A stretch of 64,000 nucleotides of DNA from Pomphorhynchus laevis (GCA_012934845.2 WNNJ02002510.1:1-64000), one strand, 5' to 3'; numbered from the stretch's first letter, positions 1 to 12,400 are shown. Notes: generated by a model not told the origin, from the sequence alone. Translations and numbers: made by a program.

Positions 1-184
1 TGTACTACAAATGCGCTAATTTTTGAGGAAAAAATAAAATTTGTTAAATTCTTGTCAAATTATAATAACATTTTGCTTAAGTTAACATTTTTCTTTATTA
101 ATTAATTTACTATTGTATTCTATTAAGTTATTGGCAAGTCTACAATAATATTCTATTTAATTAATATATTCTATCAAGTCTACA
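1..184. other. AT-rich lead-in
   Basis: Very AT-rich sequence with no convincing reading frame or RNA gene. It precedes the minisatellite and has no clear copy of its unit. Confidence 0.5.
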
Positions 185-204
185 TTAAATATTATTTATA
201 TTAG

Positions 205-955
205 TTAAAGAAAAGTTAATTTGTTAACTTAAAAATATTAAATTTGATAAAAAATTTGTAATAATTTTAAATTAATATTTAATCATTAATTAATGAAAAA
301 TAAATTTGTTAATTCAAAAATATTAATTTTGATAAAAAAATAATAATTTTAAATTTTATATTTAATCATTAATTAATGAAAAATAAATTTGTTAATTAAA
401 AAATATTAATTTTGATAAAAAATAATAATAATTTTAAATTTTATATTTAATCATTAATTAATGAAAAATAAATTTGTTAATTAAAAAATATTAATTTTGA
501 TAAAAAATAATAATAATTTTAAATTTTATATTTAATCATTAATTAATGAAAAATAAATTTGTTAATTAAAAAATATTAATTTTGATAAAAAATAATAATA
601 ATTTTAAATTTTATATTTAATCATTAATTAATAAAAATAAATTTGTTAATTAAAAAATATTAATTTTGATAAAAAATAATAATAATTTTAAATTTTATAT
701 TTAATCATTAATTAATGAAAAATAAATTTGTTAATTAAAAAATATTAATTTTGATAAAAAATAATAATAATTTTAAATTTTATATTTAATCATTAATTAA
801 TAAAAATAAATTTGTTAATTAAAAAATATTAATTTTGATAAAAAATAATAATAATTTTAAATTTTATATTTAATCATTAATTAATGAAAAATAAATTTGT
901 TAATTAAAAAATATTAATTTTGATAAAAAATAATAATAATTTTAAATTAATTATT
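205..955. repeat. 85-bp minisatellite, about nine units
   Basis: The phrase AATCATTAATTAAT recurs at 281, 364, 449, 534, 619, 703, 788 and 872, giving spacings of 83, 85, 85, 85, 84, 85 and 84 bases. The first units (about 205-360) are the most divergent. The central units are almost identical and differ mainly in one A or a GA. Such uniformity suggests recent homogenisation. The array begins about 700 bases beyond the last visible exon of the minus-strand RRM gene. Confidence 0.9.
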
Positions 956-1654
956 AAAGATTATTAATATATAATATGTTAACATATAATATAATATTTT
1001 ATTATATATAATATTAAAATAATATTAATTATTATTTTGAATTATTGATTTAAAATTCATTAATAACTAATTTTATAATTAATTCAAATTAATGTACAAT
1101 TTTTGATAAAAACAATTTTTTATAAAAAATGAAAAAATTAAACTCCATTTCTAAAAATGTATTTCAATTTATACAAAAGTATATGAAATTGAAAATCTAA
1201 AGAGAACAAAGACAACGGTTTTGTTATTTGAAATTAAAAAGCTATTTAGAATTTATATTCTGTGATAATAAAACTTAAGGAAAACAAATTTAAATCAGTG
1301 TAAATCAACATATCATAAAATTATTAAGAATTATATTTTGAATTATAATAATAGATATTTTAATTATTTTAAATTAAAAAAAAATAAACCCTTAAATGAA
1401 TTAAAGATTAAAAAGATTCAAATAGTTAAAGCTAATCATCTAAAGAAAATACAAATAATCTTAAAAATTGTATTTTTAAATTATTTAAAATTATATTTTA
1501 ACAATTTTTTAAATTTGTTTAAGAAATAATAACATATTATTAATATTTATTAATAAAACATATTCATTCAATATATGGAAAGCTTAAATAATACAAAATT
1601 TTTGTTTGTTAAAATAAGCATTATTTAATTATTTAATGTCATTCGACATAATAT
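956..1654. other. AT-rich 3' flank of the RRM gene
   Basis: This should hold the 3' UTR, or a further intron, of the RRM gene. I looked on the minus strand for a continuation resembling the end of RRM2 in the family (a segment like LLCKFADGG) and found none. The frame at 1338-1529 is lysine/asparagine/leucine-rich chance coding in AT-rich DNA. Confidence 0.45.
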
Positions 1655-1906
1655 TTAGTTAGAATCCAAAACTATAATGCGCTTACTGCTATCTTTTTTG
1701 CCATTTAGAGCATCGATAATATTGTCGCAAATTTCTTTTGTTTCCATCCGGGCAAAGCCAACTCCCTTACTTCGAGTGTTATTATCACGTAAAATTCGTG
1801 CAGATATTACTTGACCAAATTCAGCAAGAACATCTTCCAAAATAACTTCATTTACAGTTGAAGAGAGATTTGCAAAATAGAGATTCGTCGGATCTTGTTC
1901 TTGTTG
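1655..1906 (-). CDS. shep: RRM protein, shep/RBMS family, third exon (RRM2)
   Basis: This exon encodes the second RNA-recognition motif of a single-stranded nucleic-acid-binding protein related to Drosophila alan shepard, vertebrate RBMS1-3 and nematode SUP-26. It starts in phase 0 after an AG at 1908-1907 and reads [14 protein letters not shown], the family's signature inter-RRM linker. RNP2 is NLYFAN and RNP1 is KGVGFARM, both well conserved. Read to the stop at 1655 it ends RIIVLDSN, much shorter than family members, which go on for 100 residues or more. A good splice donor (A|GTAAGC) lies inside it at 1687/1686, so the true exon may end there and continue into an exon beyond this window. 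Identification of the family is secure; the 3' end is not. Confidence 0.85.
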   Translation of the reverse strand, partial: QQEQDPTNLYFANLSSTVNEVILEDVLAEFGQVISARILRDNNTRSKGVGFARMETKEICDNIIDALNGKKDSSKRIIVLDSN

Positions 1907-3106
1907 CTTAAGTAAAATACAACAATTTGTTTTTTTATTATTAAATTGCAAATAAAATTATTTATTTAATTAATCATTTGTGAAGTCGTAATAAAAATGA
2001 ATATTACATCATATATTATTTTTCTGCGTATATAAAACCTTTTGATCTATGCCAATACTCAATGATATTATATATTCATTCTCAACAAATAACCAATTTG
2101 CTGTAATGATGTTGAGAATTGGTAATGCATATAATATTAAGCTAAATATATAAATCAAATATAATGCAATATTTATTTTTATTACGACGTTAAAAAATAA
2201 GTAATTAAATAAATTATTTCATTAGAGCTAATGTCTAAACATTTGATTGTCAAATGTTCTTGTTGCTTAAATTAAAATCCTAATGTAAATTCTGCAATGC
2301 GATTTATACGTTCGTAAAGATTTATGAAAATATAAAAATAAAATATTAACAATATTCTGTTTTTCTGATTATATAATATGTGCAATATTATTATATTAAT
2401 ATAATATTAAATATAATATTATATATAAATAATAAATAATATATAAATATTATTGATATTTTTATTTTATTTTAATACTAATTAAAAATTGGTATTTATG
2501 AAAAGTGATTTTTTATAATGTTTCAAAACGATTGCCTTATAAATCTTTTATAATTTTAATTACTTGATACTTTTAGTAACGCACAACATAAATTTGCCGG
2601 ATTAAAAATTAAAATTTCAAAATATTCAACAAAATTAATTTTTAAAATTAAAATTTCAAAATATTAATGTTACATGATGATATTTTCAAAATAAAATTAA
2701 AAAATCGGTTGGGTTGCTTCGGTTAAAAGTTTTAACCTTCATATTAGTTAACATTTGTATATTTAAAAATTTAACATTTTTTATTAAATTGGTTAACTTT
2801 TTTGAACTTTTAGGAATTGCTTGCCATGATTCTAATAATGAAAAGTATATTTTACTTAATTGTTCCTTGACACTTTTAATTTCTTCCGTTAATTTAAGTT
2901 AAAAAAATTAACTGATTTTTAATCATTGCTCTCTAAAAGTTTCGTAAGAGAACTAATAATTGAATTATAAATACCATTCTTGTATTTATTATTTATTTAT
3001 ATTATAAAATTAATTATTAATTTATATAATTTATTAATTATATTACTACACAATTATCTTAGTATAATATTATACTACCATACTATTTTTGCGGCCAGAT
3101 CCTTAC
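1907..3106 (-). other. Intron between RRM1 and RRM2 exons
   Basis: A 1.2-kb AT-rich intron. The donor is AAG|GTAAGG at 3107/3106 and the acceptor TTACTTAAG ends at 1907. It is phase 0 and falls exactly between the AQMAK and QQEQDPT parts of the conserved linker. No other gene is seen inside. Confidence 0.8.
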
Positions 3107-3502
3107 CTTTGCCATTTGAGCATGATAATTGGTGCTAGAATTAATCTTTTTTAAGGCACTGATTGCACTTTCAGACGTTTCAAAATCAACGAACCCATAA
3201 CCCTTACATCTGTTGGTGTCTTTGTCCATAATTGCTTTTAGTGAGCGTATTCGGCCAACACTTTGGCAAAGTCTAGAAAGATCCTGATCATTAAATTCTT
3301 TTGGAAGACCTCTAATATAGATATTCGTTTTGCTTAGACGATCTTCACTTATCGATTGCCTATAATCCATGGGTGGTGAATTTGTTGAATTTTGATAATG
3401 TTGTAAGCCACTGTAATGACCAATTACATGCCCCCCTTCACCACCATTAGTACCAATATTCGGATGTAGTTGGGGAGTTGCTGAAGGCATCGTTATTGGT
3501 GG
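3107..3502 (-). CDS. shep: RRM protein, shep/RBMS family, second exon (RRM1)
   Basis: This exon encodes 132 residues. A low-complexity Gly/His/Tyr/Ser-rich stretch is followed by RRM1, with [11 protein letters not shown] (RNP2) and [10 protein letters not shown] (RNP1), then the linker YHAQMAK. Lysine and aromatic positions used for RNA stacking are present in both RNPs. The exon begins after TTATTTAG at 3503 in frame with the previous exon ([10 protein letters not shown]) and ends in phase 0 at AAG|GTAAGG. Members of this family act in the nucleus and cytoplasm on AU-rich single strands, controlling mRNA stability, translation or insulator activity, often in neurons; that role is family knowledge and not shown here. 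The exon has clearly higher GC than its introns, as expected of a constrained host exon. Confidence 0.92.
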
Positions 3503-4062
3503 CTAAATAACAAAATAGTTGATAAGAAACTAATGATTTATAACATGACGGCAACATGCATTATGCAACAAATTTGTTAAACTTTCTCATTATATTTATT
3601 AGCTAAAAACATCATGTCACTGCAAGATAAATAAAAATGTATTAAACACTATATTTTAAAGTATATGTAAATCCATTACATAGACAAAACAATAGATAAA
3701 TAATCCTTTGTATAATAAAGATTTTAGTTTTGCACTTCTGTGGTCAGTAACTTAAGGTAACCTGAATTTAGCGTCGGTTTATTGCAAACTGTTTATTACA
3801 AATAATTAGTTAATAATTAAATTTATTTATATTTTAAAGGATTGATGGTATCATTTATCCTTGGATATACTACAAAATAAAAATATAAAAAAGTTATAAA
3901 AATACAGAATTGGATATTCCACTAATTTTAGTTCTCCTGTGATTAAAATCATCAAGTACAAGATAAAAAAGAAATATAATGATAATAATGAACAAATAAT
4001 TTTAATATCACATTAAAATTTTATACAGCGATTCAAATACACCGTATTAATGCTAACGAGTG

Positions 4063-4086
4063 ATAATGAGCAGCAGTGCTCATTAT
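4063..4086. repeat. Perfect 10-bp hairpin in intron
   Basis: ATAATGAGCA and TGCTCATTAT form a perfect inverted repeat around a GCAG loop. It stands alone and no function is implied. Confidence 0.6.
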
Positions 4087-5836
4087 TGAAGTGCAAAAAT
4101 TGTAGAATTTAAACCTACCGTACTTAATTTACCATTATGTTTCGACGAATTATCTTGCTCTTCGAATGCATGTAGGATAAACCAGTAAATGTGCCCGGGG
4201 TTGGAGAATTAGTGAGAGTTAAGATTTAAAATATATTCTCTCTCTAAAATTGATCTTCCAACAATTGTCTTGATAGCGCAATAATACAAACTAGAAATGT
4301 GTGCGTAAATAGTCCGTGAAATTGAAGTTTACGCCTAATAGCATTGCATAACACGTATCCTATTATATGCATTGCACGATTTCATATGTTCAATCTAAAG
4401 GTCATTAAAGACTTGTCTATGTTTGAATACATTCAACTATGACTGTTCACAATAGATTCCTTTAAAAGTGTGTAACTAACAAGGACACAATTTAAATGCG
4501 TCTTTGTTACAATTTACTTGCATTTATCTTAAAGAACAAAGCACCGCTATCGTGTCATGCTTATTATGTCATGTAAGTGAGAATAGAGCATAATGCTATT
4601 TTAAAGCAAGACCGTACAGTAGCGTACTTAGAAATTAAGAAGAGAAAAAGTAAAAAGTTAATTAAATTTTTAGAAAATTTTAAATTAAATTGTTATTAAA
4701 TAATACTGTAATTTAATTTCATTATAACTTATCCTAATTAGATAATAATAGTAATTTATTTTTTTTATTTTAAATTTTGATTTATCGAAATAGTAATTAT
4801 TTTAAATTTTTTAACTTAAAATAACTTATCTTGATTAAACATAATAAATAACTTATAATGTTTAATAATATTAGTATTTTTAAAATAACAACAAAATACT
4901 GATGTTAGTAACAAAATACTGATTTCATATACCAATGTTAGAGGATGAGATAAATTCGATTAATTAATTTTTAATTAAAAATTAATTTTGTCAATTAAAA
5001 AATAAAATTACAATATATGTTGCAAGTATAACAAATATCAAAATTGTTTGTGAAGGATTGATGTTTTGATTGTTTAGATTTTTCTAAGTTGTAAGCATCA
5101 AAGCCATTCCCAACAAAATCAAAAAATATTTTCTTATTCTATTATATTATCATTATCAAAAATTATTAAATATATCATGCTTATTTCAATGATGACCATG
5201 TGGTATCGAAATAGTGAAATAATTTCAATTTATTGCCTAGCTTTTAATATCAACAGTATTTACAAGATCCTGCTAGTTTATTCCCATTCCATCGACCTTA
5301 TAATCAGATTAGATAAGCATATCTACCCATTAACCATTAAAATAATATTAAAGAAGTATATCTTGTTATTACAAATTAATTTTAGAAAACTACAGATTTG
5401 AAGTCACTTCAAATTTAAATTTAATTTACATTTAATTTAATGTATTCGACAATTATCAGCAAAATAACACCATGTCGCTAGTAACAGCCTTGACAGACGT
5501 TTAGCGTTAAGAAATAACACTTAGATATTTTTGGTAAACGTGCCAATTATGTATATGGCATAGAGAGTGATTATATTGCAAGATACAACAAAAGAAGACA
5601 TATTAGTCGCAATTTTATAAATAACTTTCATCGAAATAAAATATCATATCGGTAATATCAATAATGAATAAACGAAGCTCTAAATATATATTAAATGAAA
5701 AAAGTCATAGAAATTGTTATTTGAAATTAAGTTGTCATGTTTTGAATATTCAAATTTTCTAACAAAAATATTGATAGTGGCGAAATAAACAGCAATAATT
5801 TAGAATATTTATTTAACTTGATTGCATCTGTGAGCT

Positions 5837-6128
5837 GAAATTTTTTCCGATTGTAGCACGATATTATCCTCACAGGTATTGATCCTATTTTTGATACAGC
5901 AGGACGCTACTAATCAGCCTGGGTGGGTCTCATTAGCTGCTGACCCACACCTGCATTTCACGATCAACTCTGATCGGCACTGGTCTGAGTTCGTACACTG
6001 GTGCTGAGTTCCAATCCGATCAGCATCAGTGTACAGAGACCCACCCAGGCTGATTAGTAGCGTCTTGCTGTATCAAAAATAGGATCAATACCTGTGAGGA
6101 TAATATCGTGCCACAATCAGAAGAATTT
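5837..6128. mobile_element. Foldback (MITE-like) element with a decayed hammerhead core
   Basis: The first ~95 bases (5837-5931) are the near-perfect reverse complement of 6036-6128. Both arms contain GCACGATATTATCCTCAC and TTGATACAGCA. The ~104-base loop has its own smaller palindrome (GTACACTG / CAGTGTAC). On the minus strand, 5936-5912 has the spacing of a hammerhead core (CTAATGA, 14 bases, GATT) but with substitutions at invariant positions. The flanking bases match the hammerhead at 52.56 kb on both sides (shared AGTAGCGT/TGTAGCGT and CTGCTGT). I could not identify a clear target-site duplication. It encodes no protein and would need proteins from elsewhere to move. Confidence 0.8.
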
Positions 6129-7054
6129 AGAATTTATCGACCAAAATACGCCATATTCTTACTTTTCAGATTGTTTCCATACAATTGTGTTGCATGGAAA
6201 ATACAACACAATACCAAATCAGGTATTTGCACAAATAACCAACTAATTATTAATTTAAGTGTGCATGAGTTAATTATTACTTAACTTTTTTAATAAATCA
6301 ATTAAAAAGTACGTGTAAATTTGAGTGTCATAAAACACTGAACATTTGTCAGACCCAATTTTCCATTAGAAGCTAAATAAATAATTTTTGATGTTAAAAA
6401 ATAAGCCGTAATAGAAAAATATAATTTGGTCGTTGTAAAATAAAGTTAATAAATTATGTTATAATATTTACAAAAAAAAAGATAAAAATAATTAAAAAGA
6501 TATAAAAAATATTTAATACTTTATGTAATGCCCACATTAATCTATCTACGATAGTTCTTCCTAAAGAGTAATCCGAAATTCAAACAAGCTAAAAACATTA
6601 TATTTTCATAAGATTGAAAAATTTCAGTTGTAAATGTCAACATCATGTGCTTAAAAACACTGCAAATAGCAAGTAGCATACTTTTCTGAATACATTAGAC
6701 TATATTCTGTTGGATTTTAAATAAATTTTGGTCAAAGTTTTGTTAAAATAAAAGACAATCTAATTAATGTTATAATCAGAATAAAAGAGCAATCTACATT
6801 TCGTGTAATAAACACAATGATGTTTAATTCGTCTTTTATATGTATAATATCAATACATTTATGACTTAAATGTGTAAACTTCAATTTAACTTGGATCGTG
6901 CAACCTTTAATTTGATAATTTAATGGATTATTTTACATATAGACGATTTATACAATTTGGTAAACTATTCGAATTTGATTTTTTTAAAATTAAATCAGAT
7001 AACTGAGTTTATAAAGATAAATAATAATTATATAATATTTTATACAAAATTTTA

Positions 7055-7255
7055 TGCACACGCCTCCACCATTCGGCCCCGCGTGGCCGAATGGTGGAGG
7101 CGTGTGCATTGCAAACTCTATGTACGGGGTTCAAACCTCGAGCATGCACTCTCTATTGACTTCTCTGTAAGCACACGTCAAAGCCACAAGATCGCGTTGT
7201 CGAAAGACGTTGGGGCACCCGATGATGAAGCGGGACCACTCTTCATTATTATATA
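7055..7255 (+). mobile_element. tRNA-derived SINE with inverted head
   Basis: Two RNA polymerase III promoter boxes are present at tRNA spacing: box A TGGCCGAATGG at 7084-7094 and box B GGTTCAAACC at 7129-7138. A tRNA-unrelated body follows to the AT-rich end near 7255. The first 24 bases of the head (7085-7108) occur in perfect inverted form immediately upstream (7055-7078), separated by only six bases. The cloverleaf is degenerate, so this is a SINE and not a working tRNA gene. Confidence 0.75.
7084..7138 (+). promoter_or_regulatory. Pol III internal promoter (A and B boxes) of the SINE
   Basis: TGGCCGAATGG fits TRGYNNANNGG and GGTTCAAACC fits GGTTCRANNCC. They start 45 bases apart, typical of tRNA genes and tRNA-SINEs. 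Confidence 0.75.
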
Positions 7256-7328
7256 AAATTAAAATAAAAAATTTGAATTTAAAATAAAAGTCAATTTTTA
7301 TGAATTGAATAATAACATAAGATGTATC

Positions 7329-7470
7329 AGAATAAGGAATAGAGGTAATCTGAAGGAACGGCTATGTAATCAGGTTTCGGTCCATATCCCTCGACCCGAC
7401 ATAGCAGCAGGGCCAAATACGCGCTACTGGCGTATTTCGTTTTATGAAATTTGATTATTTAGTGTATTAT
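7329..7470 (+). ncRNA. Structured RNA block, copy 1 (pseudoknot candidate)
   Basis: Helix A is GCTATGT with ACATAGC. Helix B is GGTCC with GGGCC, including one G-U pair if the + strand is the RNA. The order A, B, A', B' makes a pseudoknot. A downstream hairpin AAATACGC / GCGTATTT carries base changes on both sides relative to other copies (ACGT/ACGT, ACAT/ATGT). The outer closing helix is degraded in this copy. Function unknown. Confidence 0.5.
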
Positions 7471-9072
7471 AAGAAATAAAAGTTTAATAGAAAATATGTA
7501 AGTACACTATAATTCATATAGATAAATTATAAAGATAAAATTCTATAGATACCTGCAATATCCAAATGTAAAAAAACCTATACGTTAAAAAAATTAAAAA
7601 ATAGTAATTTTAACATTTTTCTCTCTCGTGGTATAGTGCATAATAACTTCTGTGTCGCTTTGTTATGTTGATTCAAGTAAAAAAAAGTGTTTTAGCAGTC
7701 TGGTTCACAGAATCAGAGACAGACGAGTGTGATTGATATGATAAATAGAAAAATGAAAAAATCATAAATTATTACGCTAATATTTATTATATTGAAAACA
7801 TTTATTTCCATTTACAAAAACTAAAGTATATATATACCTGAATGCAAAATGCGAAAAGGTTCACGTCAAAAAGTTCAATAATTTGTCTATGGAATTATTT
7901 TCAATTTTGGCATGATTAAATCAAGAACAAAAGGAATTTCGATTAAGAATATTCCACACTGTATTCATCTTTCTCTCAAATAAGATGATAATACATTGTT
8001 GTGTCACAGATGACAACGCATAAAAAGTGTAAAAAAAAGCTATATAGCGAAAATTAGTCACACCGTTTTTCAGTTTCTAGCAATCAATTCACAAACTCTC
8101 ACATTGCAGACGCAAATAATAAATGTTTGCTATGTTGTTATATTGATTACGGTACGACTATTTAAAATTTATGTCAAAAATTATTAGATCACGACTATCA
8201 TATCCAATTAACGATAAATATGCAACAAATTAAATTATTCAGAATTGAAAAAAGTTCACATTTCGGCTCAAGAGTGTCATAATCAATCAAATTCATCATC
8301 ATAAAGTTATCAGTTTTGTTTACTCTTAGTATAAATGCTTTTGTAATTTCAAATTTTTCACAGGGTTCTGAACCGATATTTCGAATTTATTATTTATTAT
8401 TAGCCCTTAAAATTTTAAAAATATAAAATATATAAAATATTGAATATTTTATCTTAATTATAGCTTTCTATAGAAAATAAAAACCAAACATTTAGTTTAA
8501 TTGAATTTTTCAATGATTTTAAGGACAATACGTCCTTATCTATGTTACAGTCACAATAGTTTGATACTCTGATTTGATACTTTGTTTTATTTATATTATT
8601 TCTCTTTTTTAATTCTCCACTGTGAAGTCTAGAAAGCTCAATTATAGTCATGAATTAAGTCAGAATTCTAGCCATGTTTTTTGATCCCATTTTAAGACTT
8701 GTTCTTATAGTATATGTAACCATAAATGGTTGGTACACATGCCCCAAAAGAAATCCTTACTCATAGAATTTTAGTCATGTTTTCGAGTGGTAAAAAATTA
8801 ATTTTATTGAAAGATCAAAAATTCGAAATATCGGGAGGGCACCGTTTCACAGAAAAACTTAATAATTTTATGATCAATGTTACTTGTTAATTGATTAATG
8901 TGAGATAAAAACAATAAAATATGCAAAGTAGAAGTTGAGAAAAAACCAATAAAAATATTACGAAGAAAACTTAAAAATAGTAAATTTTCAATAATCACAA
9001 TTGAAGTATATTTGAACATTGACAACACAAGCTGCTCATTAAACGATATTTTAAAATTCCGTATTTACTAAC

Positions 9073-9336
9073 CTGAGTTGGCACAAAACTGACCGGCTGA
9101 TAGTCCCGATCACATACCAAATAGCCTTGATACATGCAGGTCAATGCGAGGAAAATATCATTGTTAATAGATTTCGATTCAGTCCAATTTCCTGCTGGAA
9201 TATAATGCTGATTATTGGAAGAATATCGCTGGTTTTCCAATTGCGAGTAAACGGATGGATATGAACTCTGGCCATTATACTGTACGTAATAAGGTTGTCT
9301 CAGTGATTGTTCATACAAATTATGAGCAGTAGCCAT
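9073..9336 (-). CDS. shep: RRM protein, shep/RBMS family, first coding exon
   Basis: The exon runs from ATG at 9336 to the donor CAACTCAG|GTTAGT at 9073, 88 codons ending in phase 0. It encodes a Tyr/Gln/Ser-rich disordered N-terminus (MATAHNLYEQSLRQPYYVQY...). Similar Y/Q-rich leaders precede RRM1 in shep and RBMS proteins. An in-frame TAA eight codons upstream of the ATG supports the start. Splicing from a further upstream exon into this one would meet a stop before the ATG, so it behaves as a first exon. With the next two exons it gives a protein of about 303 residues, RRM1 at about 147-224 and RRM2 from about 228. Confidence 0.75.
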
Positions 9337-9398
9337 ATTACAATTTATACTAGAAATTTACGAGTATCGGTGCTCAACAAGAAATTTCCCTACGCTGA

Positions 9399-9407
9399 TT
9401 TTATATA
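9399..9407 (-). promoter_or_regulatory. TATA box for the proximal first exon
   Basis: TATATAAAA on the minus strand lies 63-71 bases upstream of the ATG at 9336. A start about 30 bases downstream would leave a 5' UTR of roughly 35-40 bases. Such boxes are common by chance in AT-rich DNA; the position is what makes it credible. Confidence 0.4.
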
Positions 9408-12400
9408 AACTACGAATTAGCAGGTTTTTGCATTTACTAAAGGTATTGACTCAAGCTCTCTTCTTTCTCCTTTTTAACAATCTTGATAGCAATTTTTCAA
9501 ACACAAGTTTGCAGCTTATTTTTTAAAACAATTTCTCTGTACAGTAACTAAAACGTCCTCGCATTTGTCCTTCGTTAGCATTGATCATATGATAAACAGT
9601 TTTTCTACACAATGAGCGTGTGACTTGTTGCGATGAGCATAATTACGATTGACCAATAGGCAAATGTTTTTTGTTTTGATTAAAACAGAGCACGGAAATT
9701 CAAATTTAATGCATGTGATGTTAAAACGCTCCAATGACCAAACAAAAAAGCGTTGAGCAATTTATTACCAATGGTAAGTAAAGGACTTTCAAAGTTAATT
9801 ACAGTTTAATTATTTTTTACTTTCACATTGACCGCCGTCATTGTTTTAAACAACAATAATATCACCTTAACGCTTTTGAAATACGCGTTAACTACATTTC
9901 AATTGTAAAAGCATTTTAAAAACTGGTCAAATTAACTGCTTCTCAATTAATCGTTTTACTCTATGCAAAAAATGAAGTGAATTAGAAAGAGTAAATTATT
10001 ACCACGTGAACTGTTTTATATATGAACAGTGTCAACACAGCATTGATTACGATGACTTATATTCTAAGAGCACATGATCAAAGGAGATAGAGCGTGCAAA
10101 TAATCAACCATCGCTTCAATGGATCTTATGTAGATTTTATAATTTTAGGTGTGCAAATGATAGGTTTTTTTAAGATATTTTTTAAAGATAAATATACACT
10201 TTTAACGATAAAACGATTTCTCGAAAGGAAAATATTTTTAGATAGAAACATACTTTTCTAAGATAGAGAAAAATTCCTAATAAGATAAATATTCTGATAA
10301 AGAATGAGATAGGAATTTCGAAATAACGATTGTAATGTTGAGCTCATAAAATCATTACATTTATGCTGCTGAGATAAGCATTTTAAAAATAACAAAATTT
10401 TATTCAAGTTTCAGAAAATATCGCTAAAAGTTAAAAGTATTCTTGTATTCTTCTAAACTGCAAGAATGTTTCGAAAGCTCAAATATTTAAATCTTATAAA
10501 AAGGCGAATATAAAAGACGAACTTGCTGTGTAAATACATTTTATTTAACTTGCCTTTAGCTTGCGTTAATAAACTGAAATTGTGAAATTTAATGCTCTCG
10601 TAATCGATCATTAAAATATTGTGCTTTACTAACAGTGAAGTAATAGAATTTAAAGCAAGATTTTAAGATGGAATTTTATTAGATCAATTACAATTTCCAA
10701 AAGTAAATTTCGCCATAAAGTAAAACGTGTACTTTGATAATATTAAAAACATCAATTTAATTGATAAAAAATTACGTAAATTTCTAAATTTAAAATTTTA
10801 TTTTTGATCTTTGTAAAATCAAACCAAACGCTATAAAGTGAACAGTTAAATTTGATCTACCTGATTTTTGCTACCTGTTTAATTTGTTGATGTTACTTAA
10901 GCATCGAAAAAAATAATCAATTTTCAGCATTTTTCATTAACAATTTATTATTTAAATAATAAAATACATTGAACATTTTAAGCAATTCTAAGGACTAAAA
11001 TACCAGCACCTACACCAAAAATAGTAACTTTAATTTATAATGATTTTAATTTTATTTTAACAAAGTACTTCGATGTTGATAAATTTAATGTCATTTGAAA
11101 GCAATACAATTTGATTTTAATCACTCTGCTAATGAATTTATCTACATAAATCGACTCAGCAAATTACTCATCAAAATTTTAAATGAGTTTACGGGCAATT
11201 TTAACTAACACGAAAAGATTAATATTATAATGATCATAACTTAGAATAAAAAACATCGACAATGTGAACATTTTTAGTGATTCCTTAACATTTAATTATC
11301 AGCAATTATTAATAATTCTATCATGTACATAAAATTCTGTTGATGAAAATATTCCACCATGATTCAATGAGAAATATTTTGAAATTATATCCATTTAAAA
11401 TGCATCACGGTTATCTATAACTTTGCTTAATCGCTTTTAATAGATCTGTTCAAATTACAAGAATTGTGTTCTAATTAAATATAATTTATAAGTATTGAGT
11501 TTTAACATAACATTCTATGCAAGAATTTTGCATAGACTTTTTCATGCAGGGCAATGTACAAGCTACGTATAAGTGAAAACAAAAATATATAAGGGATTAT
11601 GTCTACAACCCTTTGTTTCCATACTTGATATGGTAGAGGAACAATAGTCGAATATTTCCTATTCCGATTGTATGGCTACTTTTGTGAGCATTTTTTAATC
11701 ACAGACAATCAAAATTACTTACACATTTCAAAGCGATTGAATACCAAAAATTAACATTTATTGTGCCTACTCTTTTTACTATAACGTATCAAATTATCAC
11801 AACAAAGCAATAAACTGCCGAGGTTTTACGAACACATTTATTTAATGAACTATTTTGTGAAAGCATTTACTAAAAGCGTTGATGTCGTTGTTTTTAAATG
11901 GCAAAAATCCTAAACAAATAACTGAAAATACATGCACCTGATGACATAAAAACGTTTTTGTAATACATTCAAATTCGAGCAGCTGTTTTAAGTAAATTTT
12001 ATTAAAAAGAAAAAATACCGACGCCGAAATCGTCATGAAATGCAAATTCACCAGATATACCCATTTAATTTTTAAAAATATATTGTTAGCGTTAATTGAT
12101 ATTACTATACTTATCATCTCCTTATACTTTAAAATAAAGTTCAAGTTTTATTCTATACAGTCATTAAGTAATGTTTTTTAAGGATATTTGAAGATTTGCC
12201 ATAACAGTACTTATATGAATTCTAACCAGGAAACGAACTGAATGGAAATGTTGCATTTAGTAGGCGATTTTATACAGTTAAATAGAAAAGTCACAAATGA
12301 AGTCACAAAAATACAAAAATATAAAAGCAGATAACACATGGTCCACAAATAAAAAATCAAAATTAATCGATAGATAACAATTTTATAATTAAATTCATTT

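Larger units (their letters stand above)
6965..7475 (+). mobile_element. Copy of the PLE-like element end, interrupted by a SINE
   Basis: The segment starts with AATCAGATAACTGAGTTT, the same end motif seen at about 17210 and 53090 (and inverted at about 24120). The sequence then resumes after the SINE with the AT-rich spacer and the structured block at 7329-7470. No RT sequence follows this copy. It is therefore a solo end, like a short non-autonomous derivative. Confidence 0.6.
3503..9072 (-). other. Large intron of the RRM gene
   Basis: A 5.6-kb intron with donor CAG|GTTAGT at 9073/9072 and acceptor ending at 3503. It holds a small hairpin at 4063-4086, the foldback element at 5837-6128 and a repeat copy with a SINE inserted in it (about 6965-7475). 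The rest is AT-rich with no supported gene. Short open frames here lack homology-like motifs. Confidence 0.75.

Noticed and set aside
205-955. CRISPR array
   Set aside because: Units are continuous with no unique spacers, in a eukaryotic context.
7081-7150. A functional tRNA gene
   Set aside because: Only the A and B boxes fit; acceptor and anticodon stems do not pair and an unrelated tail follows, so it is a SINE head.
11842-12144. 100-codon minus-strand ORF as a gene
   Set aside because: Hydrophobic, AT-driven composition, no start or splice context and no motif.
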